64,000 nucleotides of DNA from Candidatus Equimonas faecalis. Lineage in GTDB: Bacteria; Bacteroidota; Bacteroidia; Bacteroidales; Bacteroidaceae. Positions 43,501 to 52,080 of the stretch are shown piece by piece (position 1 is the stretch's first letter; every line of letters begins with the position of its first letter). The notes below the pieces were generated by a model that was not told the DNA's origin, made no database searches, and saw only the letters and a program-made list of their open reading frames with translations. The stretch lies in the NCBI GenBank assembly GCA_018066245.1, contig JAGHRT010000017.1, positions 41,647 through 105,646 on the forward strand, written 5' to 3'. The translations under genes were made by a program, and so were the position numbers.

Positions 43501-45038
43501 TAATATATAAGGAGGTCGCCTGTCATCATAGGGTAATTGTCCGTCCCTAACTGTTGCCGCCATGTTGTTGCCCTCTGGTTGCCGTTCAGTATCCAGCATG
43601 CCTCTCCGCTTGCGAAGGCTGCGGCATCCTTTATAAAGACATTGCTGATTTTATATATCGGGCAGTCTGTGCTAAGCGAATACGCCTTGCTGCATTTTGT
43701 GTCCAGCGATACGCAGTTGCTGAGGGAATAGTCGGCAATCTGCGATGCATACACCGCTCCGCAAATGCCGCCGTATTCTTGACCTTCCGACACATTGCCT
43801 ATGTTGTAGCAACTGGATATGGCAGCATATTTATAGCATGAACCGGCTATGCCGCCAGTGACATCGTTGGATGACTCAACGGTTGCCGCGTTCCAGCAGT
43901 TCTCCAGCCGTCCGTTTGCCAAGTCGCCGCAGATACCGCCTACATGGCTCTTACCTCGGAAATAACTGTCCTTCACGCCGATGTCGTGGATGTAGGCCCT
44001 GTCAGTACAAGTAGGACTTAAATCTGTTGTAGAACCGTTGGCCATGCCGAACAGTCCGACTGCCGACCTGGTTTCATTGTTGAAGTAAAGTCCGCTGATG
44101 GTGTGGCCGCCACCGTCGAACTCGCCCCTGTAGCCCTTCGCGTAGTCATCGGCCCAACTGCCTATAGGCATCCACTCTATAAAAGCTCCGCTGTTGAGGT
44201 GCCCGTCGTTGTCCAGCACATCCGTGTTGGCCGTAATATCAGCCGTCAGCTTGCCGCAGAGGCTTGTGTTGCCCTGCTGTACTTCAAGCGAGAATCCGTA
44301 GAGGTTGATATAGTTCTCTATCTCGTATGGACTTTCTTTTGCGCCGTTGCCCTTGCCCGAACGCCAAGAGCATATAGGCCTGCCGTCCCATGTCGGAGAA
44401 AAGTTTTTAGTGTCTGCTACATAGATTGTGGGTTGGGACTCTTCAAATACACTGCCCCCTGATGTTATATCACTGTTGCCCCCAAAGAATACGTCGCGCA
44501 AATTAGTACATTGATAGAATGGATTATATCCGATCTTCGTTACACTATTTGGAATAGATACTGAGGTCAAACCGGAACACTGCATGAATACACCGTTACC
44601 AATGCTGGTTACACCGTTAGGAATGAATACTGAAGTCAGGTTGAGGCACTTTTTGAATACTTGGTATTCGATACTCGCCACACTGCTTGGAATGGATACT
44701 GAAGTCAAATTGGAACATTCCTCAAATGCCCCATGTCTAATTGCCGTTACACTGCCTGGTATGAAAATTGAAGCCAAGTTGGAACACTGATAAAAAGCAT
44801 TATAAGTAATGTCCGTAACGCTTCCGTCGAACTTAATCGTTCCGCGTCCGTTTTCATACTTGTGCTCAGTGATGTTTGCTCCAAAACCTTTGTCATAGAA
44901 CAGCTCACATATCTTTCCGTCGGTCGTAGTGTACCAGATTTCATCGTCAGGTGGCGTGCCGAGTTGTGCATTCGCCCTCACCATGCAGCACATCATCAGT
45001 ACTGCGGAAAGTAAATATGCAGGTAAGTTACTTTTCAT
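40518..45038 (-). CDS. Large BspA-like surface protein (LRR, GLUG-like and Cys-pair repeats)
   Basis: A 1506-residue exported protein. Signal peptide 1-24; BspA-type leucine-rich repeats about 60-200 (SVSIPSSVASIEYQVFKKC style); two long GLUG-like blocks about 240-560 and 575-860 (GEFNGNGHTISGLYF, HVGGICGDFASGRIENCWN). About 1108-1250 hold three repeats with paired cysteines (YWYCTKCKAYY, HWHCTRCNLNY, YWHCPDCGKNF). The end has a beta module and the NLQGIRV...GEKSVIR tail, preceded by an NENEN repeat. Probably an adhesin; related proteins bind host matrix. Confidence 0.87.
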   Translation of the reverse strand: MKSNLPAYLLSAVLMMCCMVRANAQLGTPPDDEIWYTTTDGKICELFYDKGFGANITEHKYENGRGTIKFDGSVTDITYNAFYQCSNLASIFIPGSVTAIRHGAFEECSNLTSVSIPSSVASIEYQVFKKCLNLTSVFIPNGVTSIGNGVFMQCSGLTSVSIPNSVTKIGYNPFYQCTNLRDVFFGGNSDITSGGSVFEESQPTIYVADTKNFSPTWDGRPICSWRSGKGNGAKESPYEIENYINLYGFSLEVQQGNTSLCGKLTADITANTDVLDNDGHLNSGAFIEWMPIGSWADDYAKGYRGEFDGGGHTISGLYFNNETRSAVGLFGMANGSTTDLSPTCTDRAYIHDIGVKDSYFRGKSHVGGICGDLANGRLENCWNAATVESSNDVTGGIAGSCYKYAAISSCYNIGNVSEGQEYGGICGAVYASQIADYSLSNCVSLDTKCSKAYSLSTDCPIYKISNVFIKDAAAFASGEACWILNGNQRATTWRQQLGTDNYPMMTGDLLIYYDDDNREYLNETICESTTNHLHSFVKDMMTQGGSTISYWHCTGCGKNYQFYDRANELAKTECAEPATGDGSKDNPYQIATLGNLLWFADYVNSHNAHASACAMLTADITMNASVLNGSGRLNSEDCIGWTPIGGHSVDFSGEFNGNGHTISGLYFKNTDVNNVGLFGKAAGNAHIHDLGIKDSYFYGKNHVGGICGDFASGRIENCWNGAYVMAHDYDAGGISGSCYVNASIANCYNIGIVSTYEEKGGTQDSRFGGICGSVYSTTTATYSIDNCYTLKSRSIPHDGDPYEGLPNVSGDCEKIYGMLVAGCPASKIHDSHVMKAEAFAGGEVCYRLNRGVTDGSQKWYQTLGADLSPVLNSSRGAVFYGYDGDVLKYSNTPISVGATHRNSCDATCVARGYTRECWEDTKSGKIYAEEACLNELNAAAIVSYFPSTDDPTDQINQGDVTEWTQEVNETYDGVNFGYAAVKVFKDTDGTEDNYCADEWVSFQVAEDKAQNVRLKWSWTGDKTKQSNGRYGSCDLYYKVNKGAETGIILSNASFEVSPDVYVLNLANLNKGDVVEFHIKNYHNTCKTPNEVTWAVTLEYTSKHNLQHYYSKAATCTKKGNKEYWYCTKCKAYYANAECTTVMTEWEIPALGHSAKHNAQKDATCTADGNVEHWHCTRCNLNYSDEICTSQITGSVIIPAIHHANKKLMPYKAPTADAEGNIAYWHCPDCGKNFENEGCTREIAGTDYVLARLLNVLHIDFTGNNTPIEKEHYVDATEFGFNEQGNVVFTVNGQTVTYPASMIIEMGFFNGTPAVQSQANKDPLNQSDYYTTFYSSLEAYTIPEGVKAYTATLDEEAECLHLIEIKEGFIPAQTAVVLKSASGNYKLGTCGYTEGDADNVLQGTDVQIPTPANCYILSGTAKLGVGLYPWAVGKPLAANRAYLQLTGSSSAKAFRFVFDDGEITGINFVNENENRNENENLYNLQGIRVKGGYKGIVIKNGEKSVIR
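40602..40634. repeat. TTTTCG microsatellite inside the BspA-like gene
   Basis: Five or so copies of GTTTTC/GTTTCT encode NENENRNENEN before the C-terminal motif. The six-base unit means slippage would stay in frame. Confidence 0.75.
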
Positions 45039-45095
45039 GTTTTTAGTAAATTAGTAAATTAGGGAATGAAAGTGTTGTGGCCGTGTGGAAGGCTG

Positions 45096-45710
45096 CTATT
45101 TTAGGGTTTGGAATGAGCGGGTTTCGCCATAGACGTAGTAGTCGTATGTATCGCCCAGATCCACTCTGTTGGAGTGTATGCTGGGTATCTGCGGGCAATT
45201 CAGGCTGCACTCCATGCGAAATTTGATGAACGTCTTGTAGTAGTACGTCCGGTTGGGCTTCAGCGGGCTGAGTTTCTCGCTGTAGTGCTTGATTTTTGTC
45301 TGCGCGGAACTGACGTACTGGGGGGTGAGGAATTGCGGAATGCTGTCGTAGCATACGCCGGCACCCATAAAATCGAGGTCGGAGGCGGCTAAGTTCAGCA
45401 CTACGCTGTCGGGACATCCGGCAGGAATAACCACTTCGGCCTTGATGTCGAGTAAATCCAGAAACTCGGCCACTTCATTGCGGTGGAGGACTACGCTCTC
45501 GTTGAACTGGGTGTAGTCGGTGCCTTGCAGGTATTCGTTCATTTCGCCGAAGAAGTTGTAGTACCCGCTTACTACGGCGCTTGTGGCGGTGATGTCGGTT
45601 GCGCCGTCTGTTCTTATGGAGTCGCCGCCAACGACGAGCTTGCTCTCGTCCTTACTGCACGAAGCGAAGACGAGGAGGAGCAGGGAAAAAAGGGCTATGC
45701 GTGTATTCAT
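45096..45710 (-). CDS. Lipoprotein with fibronectin-like extracellular region
   Basis: A 204-residue lipoprotein (LLLVFASC, Cys18). ATDITATSAVVSGYYNFFG near residue 40 and LKPNRTYYYKTFIKF near residue 155 resemble the strands of a fibronectin type III-like fold common in Bacteroidales lipoproteins. Several cysteines lie between (PAGCPD, GVCYD, CSLNCP). I do not recognise a specific family. It sits 57 bp upstream of the BspA-like gene on the same strand and may be in the same unit. Confidence 0.65.
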   Translation of the reverse strand: MNTRIALFSLLLLVFASCSKDESKLVVGGDSIRTDGATDITATSAVVSGYYNFFGEMNEYLQGTDYTQFNESVVLHRNEVAEFLDLLDIKAEVVIPAGCPDSVVLNLAASDLDFMGAGVCYDSIPQFLTPQYVSSAQTKIKHYSEKLSPLKPNRTYYYKTFIKFRMECSLNCPQIPSIHSNRVDLGDTYDYYVYGETRSFQTLK

Positions 45711-45711
45711 A

Positions 45712-45782
45712 GGTTCTTGGTTCTAGGTTTTTGGTTCTAGTTTTTTGGTTCTAGGTTCTTGGTTCTAGGTTCTTGGTTATGG
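45712..45782. repeat. GGTTCTAGGTTCTT tandem repeat
   Basis: Five or six 13-15 bp units of GGTTCT(A)GGTTCTTGG fill the gap between the PAP2 gene and the lipoprotein gene. Confidence 0.8.
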
Positions 45783-45804
45783 ATTAGGTATGATGAGTTT
45801 TCGT

Positions 45805-47397
45805 TCAGAACCTGACTGCCATGGAAGCACCCAGCGTGAGCGTGTGCATGTTGTGCTTGATTTTGGTGTGGAGGATGCGGTAGTCCAAATTGTCGGAATG
45901 CTTGAAGTCGGGCTGGTAGTCCAGGCTGAAGGGCACGCGGCAGAAATCGTAGTCGATGTTGAGTTTCCATGCGAGGTTTCCCCGCATGGCATAGGTCAGC
46001 GACACGCCCGTGCCCCACTTGGTGGTGCGGATGGAGTGGGCGTAGAGGTAGTCGCCGTAGCCTTGGAAATCTTCCTGCTGCTGCTCGGTGGCTTGCAGCG
46101 TGATGTCGCTTGTGAACAGTCCGCCGAAGGTGGCTTTTGTACCCAGAGCAAAGCGGTGGGAAACAGGCCATTGGAGATACACGCCGGCATCGGCTGAGAA
46201 CATGGCCAGCCGGTCGGTGATGTCGCTCTTGCTGCCTGATGTTACGTTGCCGGCGAGGTCGTAGCTGCTCATGCCGTTGGCACGCACGGGGGCTGTGATG
46301 ACTTTCAGACGACCGCCCAGACCTATATACCTGCCCCAGAAGTAGGCTCCTTCGCCGGCCACCGAGGTGCCCGTGCCGATGCGCAGCAGGCCGTCGTCGG
46401 TGGGATATTGGCCGGAAAAGTCTTCGGGGTGTCCCTGGTCCATGGAGATTTCCCAACTGCCCAAGTCGGGGAGCGGGATGTTAGGCATGAAGGCGGCTCC
46501 CATCTGCACGGAGAAGAACGAGGGATAGGCGGGGTAGTCTTCCAGCCCTTCCAGTTCGCCCAGCCGCGTGTGCCTGTCCTTGAAAATAAGGTCGCCCACG
46601 AAATAGCCCAGGTCGGTGGAGAGTATGCCAATGCCTGCACCCACCATGATGTCGCTTATCCAGTGGCGGTTGTTGAGGCTGCGCATCACACCCGTAGTGG
46701 TGGCGGCGAGATAGCCGCCCACGCTGTACCACGGGCTGCGCGTCATGCCGTATTCCTTATGCAGGATGGTGGCGGCGGCAAAGGCGGTGGCGGTGTGGCC
46801 GGAGGGGAAGGAGTTGGCGGTGGAGCCGTCGGGGCGCATCTCCTTGGCGGAGTACTTGATGCCATTGACGACGGCGGCCATGATGCCGTATGAGATGGCA
46901 CCGCTCACCAGAAAGCGGGGCCAGTCGCTGCGCCCTTCCACTTTGCCCAGTTTCAGGCCTACGGCCACGGCCAGAGGGGAGAATTGCAGGTAGTCGTCAA
47001 GGTGGTGCTTGAAGTGGGGCTGGAACTTCTGACGGGCGGAGCGGAAGTTTTTCTTTTGGCCCTTGGCGATGAAACCTGCTGCTATGATGGGCAGGGGAAT
47101 CCAGGAGAAGTCGCGCTTGAAGTTGTAGTGGCACCTTGACAGGGGCACGGAAGCCTTGGTGGTGGGGCCGGTATTGAGTGCTGAAGGCAGGGGGCTGACA
47201 GTGGGAACCGTTATGGAGTCTTCTTGGGTGGGAGGTGTCTGCATGGGTTCGGCAACTGTCAGTTCTTCAGTCGCCGCTTCGGTTAGTTCCTCTGTGGGGG
47301 CGGGGGCGGGCTCTTGCACGAGGGCGTTGTCCTCGTCGGCGAAAGCCGTGCCCGACCAGCTTAGAAGGCCGACCATGAGTAGAATGAATTTTTTCAT
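45805..47397 (-). CDS. PAP2 phosphatase fused to an outer-membrane beta-barrel
   Basis: A 530-residue exported protein. Signal peptide 1-20; a Pro/Glu/Thr-rich linker to about 85; a PAP2 domain about 95-275 with K181-x6-R188-P189, SGH (199-201), and R244-H245 with D249, so all three PAP2 motifs are intact. The last 250 residues are alternating beta strands (YIGLGGRLKVITAP, FALGTKATFGGLF, LAWKLNIDYDF) ending in MAVRF, an aromatic C-terminus as in outer-membrane barrels. PAP2 enzymes remove phosphate from lipids such as lipid A or undecaprenyl pyrophosphate. The substrate is inferred, not shown. Confidence 0.82.
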   Translation of the reverse strand: MKKFILLMVGLLSWSGTAFADEDNALVQEPAPAPTEELTEAATEELTVAEPMQTPPTQEDSITVPTVSPLPSALNTGPTTKASVPLSRCHYNFKRDFSWIPLPIIAAGFIAKGQKKNFRSARQKFQPHFKHHLDDYLQFSPLAVAVGLKLGKVEGRSDWPRFLVSGAISYGIMAAVVNGIKYSAKEMRPDGSTANSFPSGHTATAFAAATILHKEYGMTRSPWYSVGGYLAATTTGVMRSLNNRHWISDIMVGAGIGILSTDLGYFVGDLIFKDRHTRLGELEGLEDYPAYPSFFSVQMGAAFMPNIPLPDLGSWEISMDQGHPEDFSGQYPTDDGLLRIGTGTSVAGEGAYFWGRYIGLGGRLKVITAPVRANGMSSYDLAGNVTSGSKSDITDRLAMFSADAGVYLQWPVSHRFALGTKATFGGLFTSDITLQATEQQQEDFQGYGDYLYAHSIRTTKWGTGVSLTYAMRGNLAWKLNIDYDFCRVPFSLDYQPDFKHSDNLDYRILHTKIKHNMHTLTLGASMAVRF

Positions 47398-47417
47398 ACT
47401 TAGATTTTGTTCTTTGG

Positions 47418-48785
47418 TTATTGTAGAGCTTGCTTTTTATCGTAGAGGGCTTGTGCGGCCCGGCTGACGGCTTTCAGCGTGCCGTAGTCGGTACGGAACA
47501 CGGAGTAGAGACCCTGTTCCTCGTGGTTGGGGTCGCAGGTGTAGGGGTCGGCAGGATGCCAGCGGTTGTGTAGGGGCTGGGCCTCGCCGCCCCATCCCCA
47601 GAAGTTGCAACCTGACAGCTCCTTGAAGTTCTGGGCTTGGCGGAAGATGTAGGCATAATAGGCGTTGCGGTGGGCGGTGGAGGATGTCGCAGTTGTGGCA
47701 TAGCCGTCGCGGGGGTAGCCGAACTCCTCAATCACCACAGGCCTTCCGCTGCCTTTCAGTGCGTTGCATGCCGCTTCTATGTATTTGCGGCTTTCCTCGC
47801 AGGCACTCTGGAATCCGCGTGCGGTGCCGTCGCTGCCATTGACGCGCCGTGCCTCCGGCATGGGGCTTACGAACTTGCCCATCCACCCCCAAGTGTGCGG
47901 CCAGAGGTGCAGGCAGGCGTAGTCAATCTCGGGAAGCGTGTGAAGCCGTCGGAAGAGCGTCATGTCGCATTCGCAGCCGAAGTAGCCTTCACTGCCTGTC
48001 GTGACGAGGTGGTTGGGGTCGAGGGCCTTGATGCGGCGGGCCAGTTGCTGCGCCCATGAGAGAAAGGCTTCTTTCACTTCGGGGCGGCGACTGAAGGGGC
48101 GGGGTTCGTTGGCCAGTTCCCAGGCCATGATGGCGGGACTTTGGGTGTAGGGCTTGCCTGTTATGGAGTTGATGCGGCTGACGATGCGCTCGGCGTGGCG
48201 AGTGGCCAGTTCCATGGCCTTGGCGTTTTGCACGAAACGGCAATGGTAGTCGAGGAATGCCTGCCAGTCGGACGGCTCGGGCGCTTCGCCTTCATCGGCC
48301 CACTCAAGATAGGCACCGAAGCCGCCGCTCCACTCCCATGCGTTGTTGAGGTAGATGACCGCCGTCATGTCGCGCCGCTCCAGCTCGTCAATCAGGAAGT
48401 CGAGGCCACGCAGGAGGGTGTCGTTGTATTCGCCCGGGCTCGGCTGGAGGATGGGGCGGATGTGGGTGAGCCGTTTGTCGCTTCCCTCGGCACCGGCCAG
48501 GATGCGGAGGTTGCGGATGCCGGCTTTCTGCATGGCATCCAGCTCACGTTTCAGGCGGGGGCGGTCGCCGCCCTGACCTTCGGAGGCGAGGATGGGGCCG
48601 TACCAGAAGTTGGTGCCCACAAAGCTGTAGTCCTTTCCCCTGCGGCAGAAGCGGCCATCCTTCACGCTCACGAAGTCTTGGCCGTCCGCTTTGTCCTGAC
48701 GAGTGGCGGGGCTATAGGCTGTGGCCGTCTGGCAAAGGGCAAGGGCGCAGAGCAAACAGAGGGTATGTCTCAGCATGTGGAGCAT
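47418..48785 (-). CDS. GH5 endo-beta-1,4-mannanase-like glycosidase
   Basis: A 455-residue exported protein from 48785 (MLHMLRHTLCLLCALALCQ signal). The (beta/alpha)8 barrel of the GH5_7 mannanase type shows RNLRILAGAEGSD, GGFGAYLEWAD, ELANEPR with acid/base Glu227, HLWPHTWGW, and IEEFGYPRDG with nucleophile Glu354. Likely cleaves beta-mannan or glucomannan. The frame extends upstream through GC-rich repeat sequence to 48893, which would destroy the signal peptide, so that start is rejected. Confidence 0.88.
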   Translation of the reverse strand: MLHMLRHTLCLLCALALCQTATAYSPATRQDKADGQDFVSVKDGRFCRRGKDYSFVGTNFWYGPILASEGQGGDRPRLKRELDAMQKAGIRNLRILAGAEGSDKRLTHIRPILQPSPGEYNDTLLRGLDFLIDELERRDMTAVIYLNNAWEWSGGFGAYLEWADEGEAPEPSDWQAFLDYHCRFVQNAKAMELATRHAERIVSRINSITGKPYTQSPAIMAWELANEPRPFSRRPEVKEAFLSWAQQLARRIKALDPNHLVTTGSEGYFGCECDMTLFRRLHTLPEIDYACLHLWPHTWGWMGKFVSPMPEARRVNGSDGTARGFQSACEESRKYIEAACNALKGSGRPVVIEEFGYPRDGYATTATSSTAHRNAYYAYIFRQAQNFKELSGCNFWGWGGEAQPLHNRWHPADPYTCDPNHEEQGLYSVFRTDYGTLKAVSRAAQALYDKKQALQ

Positions 48786-48819
48786 TGTGGTTTGGGGCGT
48801 ATGGGAAGGCGGGCCCCCT

Positions 48820-48890
48820 CCCCGCTCCCCCTTTGGGGGAGAGCTGTAGATTGGGTCGGGAAGTCCCCCAAAGGGGGATTTAGGGGGCTT
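48820..48890. repeat. GC-rich hairpin element (CCCCCTTTGGGGG type)
   Basis: CCCCCTTTGGGGGAG and TCCCCCAAAGGGGGA are two palindromes 30 bp apart, upstream of the mannanase. Related sequences lie near 52200, inside the GH92 gene (53839) and inside the last gene (63945). Confidence 0.75.
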
Positions 48891-48896
48891 CACCTT

Positions 48897-49226
48897 TCAC
48901 TCTGCGCTTTGTTCCTCGGCAGGTGTGAGGGGATAGGCTTTCTTTTCCCACTCCAAATAGGCCAGAATGAGGTGGCGCAGGCCGTAGCTTTTCATTTTGG
49001 GGTGGTAGATGATTTCATAGCAGAGGTCGATGAGCGGCTTGGGGTCGTCGGCTGTAGGAATGAGGGCCCGCACGTTGCATTTCAGCTTGTCCAGCGTCTG
49101 CTCGGTAACGTAGCCCGTACTGTCCACGAGGTCGCGGAAGAGGGCGTAGTCGCGGAGTGTCTGGAAGTGGCGGTCGTCCACCTCAAGGTGGTGGGTGCCT
49201 TTTTCGTTGAGTTGTATGGTAAACAT
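48897..49226 (-). CDS. Small conserved-looking protein of unknown function
   Basis: A 109-residue protein (MFTIQLNEKGTHHLEVDDRHF ... YLEWEKKAYPL) with no signal peptide, membrane segment or recognised motif. It has an acidic, helical composition and good codon structure throughout, and no family I can name. It lies between the MlaF-like gene and the mannanase on the same strand. Confidence 0.6.
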   Translation of the reverse strand: MFTIQLNEKGTHHLEVDDRHFQTLRDYALFRDLVDSTGYVTEQTLDKLKCNVRALIPTADDPKPLIDLCYEIIYHPKMKSYGLRHLILAYLEWEKKAYPLTPAEEQSAE

Positions 49227-49230
49227 GGTG

Positions 49231-49320
49231 ATTAGTAAATTAGCAAATTAGCAGATAAGCAAATTAGCGAATGAGGGAGTTTGGCCGTCCGCAGGGCATT
49301 TGCTAATTTGCAAATTCTTA
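49231..49320. repeat. AGCAAATT-type repeats between mlaF and the 109-aa gene
   Basis: Both orientations occur: TTAGCAAATTAGC near 49240 and an inverse ATTTGCTAATTTGC near 49300. They fill most of the 100-bp gap. Confidence 0.6.
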
Positions 49321-49326
49321 CATTTT

Positions 49327-50079
49327 CTAATTATTGTCCTTGATGCGCTTGAAGAGGTCGGAGGCGAAGATGAAGGAGTTCAGGCGCTCGTTGTCGGAGT
49401 GCATCACTTCTTCCTTCGTGCCTTCCCACGCGGCTTCGCCCTTGTGTATATAGATAATGTGTTCGCCTATGCCCATCACGCTGTTCATGTCGTGGGTGTT
49501 CATCACCGTGGTGGTGCCGAACTCCTGCGTGATGCCGTGGATGAGTTCATCGATGACGAGGCTTGTCTTGGGGTCAAGGCCGGAGTTCGGCTCGTCGCAG
49601 AAGAGGTAGGTGGGATTCAGGGCAATGGCTCGGGCAATGGCGGCACGCTTCTGCATACCGCCGCTGATTTCGCCCGGGTACTTCTGGGCAGCGTCTTTCA
49701 GATTGACGCGCTCAAGGCAGTACATGGCTCGGCGCACGCGATCCTTGTAGCTGTCGTCGCTGAACATATCGAGCGGGAACATGACATTCTCCAGTACGGA
49801 GAGCGAGTCGAAGAGGGCTGCGCTCTGGAATATCATTCCCATTTCCCGACGGAGGAGTGCCTTTTCACGCTTGGACATCTGCACGAAATTGCGTCCGTCG
49901 TAGAGTATCTCTCCGCTGGTGGGGGTGAAGAGGCCCACTATGTTTTTCATCAGCACCGTCTTGCCGGAGCCTGACTGTCCTATGATGAGGTTGCACTTGC
50001 CCGGGGCGAAGGTGGTGGAGATGCCTTTCAGCACTTCTTTGTCGTCGAAGGATTTGCAGAGGTTTTTGAGTTCAATCAT
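49327..50079 (-). CDS. mlaF: Mla-type ABC transporter ATPase
   Basis: A 250-residue ATPase from 50079 (MIELKNLCKSFDDKEVLKGI). Walker A GQSGSGKT (34-41), signature ISGGMQKR, Walker B YLFCDEPNSGLDPKT. The long interval and the GMQKR signature are typical of MlaF/TtgA-type ATPases for MCE lipid transport across the envelope. Its ATG overlaps the permease stop (ATGA). No MCE/MlaD gene follows here, so the periplasmic part is encoded elsewhere or the unit is partial. Confidence 0.9.
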   Translation of the reverse strand: MIELKNLCKSFDDKEVLKGISTTFAPGKCNLIIGQSGSGKTVLMKNIVGLFTPTSGEILYDGRNFVQMSKREKALLRREMGMIFQSAALFDSLSVLENVMFPLDMFSDDSYKDRVRRAMYCLERVNLKDAAQKYPGEISGGMQKRAAIARAIALNPTYLFCDEPNSGLDPKTSLVIDELIHGITQEFGTTTVMNTHDMNSVMGIGEHIIYIHKGEAAWEGTKEEVMHSDNERLNSFIFASDLFKRIKDNN

Positions 50080-50822
50080 GAGAGGAGGGAGGTGAGTACA
50101 ACGTCGCTGAACAAGATGAGCATGGAGCAGGCCACCACGGCATCGGTGCTGGCTTTGCCCACTTCCTGGGAGCCGCCCTCTACGCGGTAGCCGTAGTAGC
50201 TGCTCACGCTGGCTATGATGAAGGCGAAGAACAGGCTTTTGATGACTCCCATCCAGAAGAACCATTGGTGGAAGTCGTGCTGGAGGCCGGCGGTGAGGTC
50301 GGCGGGGGTGATGATGCCCATGATGTAGGCCGTGGCGTAGGCGCCGCCTATGCCGCTGGCCGTGGCGAAGATGACGAGCAGGGGCATCATCGTGATGAGC
50401 CCGCATATTTTGGGCAGGATGATGTAGGCGGCGGGATTCACGCCCATGATTTTCAGGGCGTCGAGTTGCTGGGTTACGCGCATGGTGCCTATCTCGGAGG
50501 CGATGTTACTGCCTACTTTGCCCGACAGTATCAGGCACATGATGCTGGAGGAGAACTCCAGCAGCATAATCTCTCGGGTAACGTAGCCGCTCACCCAGTG
50601 CGGCATCCACGCCGACTGTATGTTGAGCTTGATTTGGATGCAGATGACGGCGCCTATGAAGAAGCTGATGAGGAGCACGATGGCTATGGAGTCGGTGCCG
50701 AGGGCCTGCATCTCGTGGATGTATTGCTTGATATACATGCGCAGCCGCTCGGGTCGGCTGAAGGTGCGGCCCATCAGTTGGAGGTATTCGCCGAAGGATT
50801 GGAGGTAGTTCAGGGGAAACAC
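50076..50822 (-). CDS. mlaE: MlaE-family ABC transporter permease
   Basis: A 248-residue membrane protein with about five hydrophobic segments. GTDSIAIVLLISFFIGAVICIQ, VGSNIASEIGTMRVTQQLDAL and PKICGLITMMPLLVIF are core MlaE sequences, including the conserved EIGTM...EQ-like coupling loop. With the overlapping MlaF-like ATPase it should move phospholipid between membranes and keep outer-membrane asymmetry. Confidence 0.92.
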   Translation of the reverse strand: MFPLNYLQSFGEYLQLMGRTFSRPERLRMYIKQYIHEMQALGTDSIAIVLLISFFIGAVICIQIKLNIQSAWMPHWVSGYVTREIMLLEFSSSIMCLILSGKVGSNIASEIGTMRVTQQLDALKIMGVNPAAYIILPKICGLITMMPLLVIFATASGIGGAYATAYIMGIITPADLTAGLQHDFHQWFFWMGVIKSLFFAFIIASVSSYYGYRVEGGSQEVGKASTDAVVACSMLILFSDVVLTSLLS

Positions 50823-50869
50823 GGGCTGGTTGGGTGTGGGATGAAAAACGTATGTTGGGGGAAGTGGGG

Positions 50870-51319
50870 TTAAGCCTCGGTGGGTTCCTCGGCGGGGAGG
50901 GTTTCTTCTTCCTGTGGCTGGGGCTCGGGTGCGGTGTCGGCGGCGTCGGCGGCAGGGAGGGCTTCCTCGGGTTTCTTGGGCTCACGCAGGGGGTAGGCTA
51001 TTATGGAGAGCAGGAGGGCGATGAGGAAGATGTAGAGCATGGTTTGTGCGCCGGGGCGCATCATGAAGTAGAGCGTTTCGGTGAAGAGGATGGTAATGTT
51101 CACCATCGTGAGTTTCAGTACGCGGTTTTTGCGGCGAATCATTACGCAGTAGCCCGAAACGAGGAGCATCACTACGCTGAACAGGTTGAACAGGTAGGTG
51201 GCCAGTACGGGCAGGCCGTTGAGTTGGCTTTCCCAGTTGGTGAACAGGGGGATGGCTACGGCCAGTATGATGGCCACGGCCCACAGGCAGAGCTGGAGGC
51301 GCTGGAGAAATTTCGTCAT
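50870..51319 (-). CDS. Four-helix membrane protein with acidic tail
   Basis: A 149-residue protein with four hydrophobic segments (about 9-26, 39-57, 70-88 and 93-110) and a Pro/Glu-rich cytoplasmic tail (PAADAADTAPEPQPQEEE). No known family is recognised. It lies between recR and the Mla-type pair on the same strand, with 47-bp gaps on each side. Confidence 0.65.
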   Translation of the reverse strand: MTKFLQRLQLCLWAVAIILAVAIPLFTNWESQLNGLPVLATYLFNLFSVVMLLVSGYCVMIRRKNRVLKLTMVNITILFTETLYFMMRPGAQTMLYIFLIALLLSIIAYPLREPKKPEEALPAADAADTAPEPQPQEEETLPAEEPTEA

Positions 51320-51366
51320 GGCGATTTATAAATTAGTCATTATACATTATTCATTGTTCATTGGCC

Positions 51367-51975
51367 TCACGCCAGCGGCACGCGCCCCAGCAGAGAGCGT
51401 CCGAGGGTAACCTCGTCGGTGTATTCCAGGTCGTCGCCCACCGACACGCCGCGTGCCAGCGTGGTGAGCTTCACTTCGTAGGGGCGGAGGCGGCGTGAGA
51501 TGTAGAAGTTGGTGGTGTCGCCCTCCATGGTGGGGCTGAGGGCGAATATGACTTCGCCTATACCGCCGGCGGCCACGCGTTCCACGAGGCTTTCCACCTC
51601 GATGTCGCCGGGGCCTATGCCGTCCATGGGCGATATGATGCCGCCCAGCACGTGATAAAGCCCGTGAAACTGCCCCGTGGCTTCGATGGCCATCACGCCT
51701 TGCAGGTTTTCCACCACGCACAGGAGCGTGCGGTCGCGGCTGGGTGAGGCGCATATTTGGCAGAGCTCCGTGTCGCTGATGCTGTGGCAGCACTTGCAGT
51801 AGCGCACTTCCTGACGGAGCGTGGCGAGGGCTTGGGTGAGGGCCAGCACTTCGGGTGTGTCGCGCTTGAGCAGGTGGAGTACCAGGCGCAGGGCCGTCTT
51901 GCGTCCCACGCCGGGCAGCTTCGCCATTTCATCGACGGCTCGTTCGAGGAGCTTGGAGGGGTATTGTTCGAGCAT
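51367..51975 (-). CDS. recR: Recombination mediator RecR
   Basis: A 202-residue protein that works with RecF/RecO to load RecA at gaps. Helix-hairpin-helix [12 protein letters not shown] (20-31), the C4 zinc finger (Cys60-x2-Cys63, Cys72-x2-Cys75), a Toprim domain ([19 protein letters not shown]) and the C-terminal Walker-like [21 protein letters not shown] segment are all present in order. Full length. Confidence 0.95.
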   Translation of the reverse strand: MLEQYPSKLLERAVDEMAKLPGVGRKTALRLVLHLLKRDTPEVLALTQALATLRQEVRYCKCCHSISDTELCQICASPSRDRTLLCVVENLQGVMAIEATGQFHGLYHVLGGIISPMDGIGPGDIEVESLVERVAAGGIGEVIFALSPTMEGDTTNFYISRRLRPYEVKLTTLARGVSVGDDLEYTDEVTLGRSLLGRVPLA

Positions 51976-52080
51976 CTGCTGTGCAACTGTTCATTGTTCA
52001 CTATTCCACTCCTCTCTGTCGGAGGGGAAGCCTTCCTCCATCCTCCAGTGAGGGGGAATTACGATAGGGATAGGGGAAAT

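Noticed and set aside
48786..48893. N-terminal extension of the mannanase
   Set aside because: Codes through GC-rich repeat palindromes and would hide the signal peptide.
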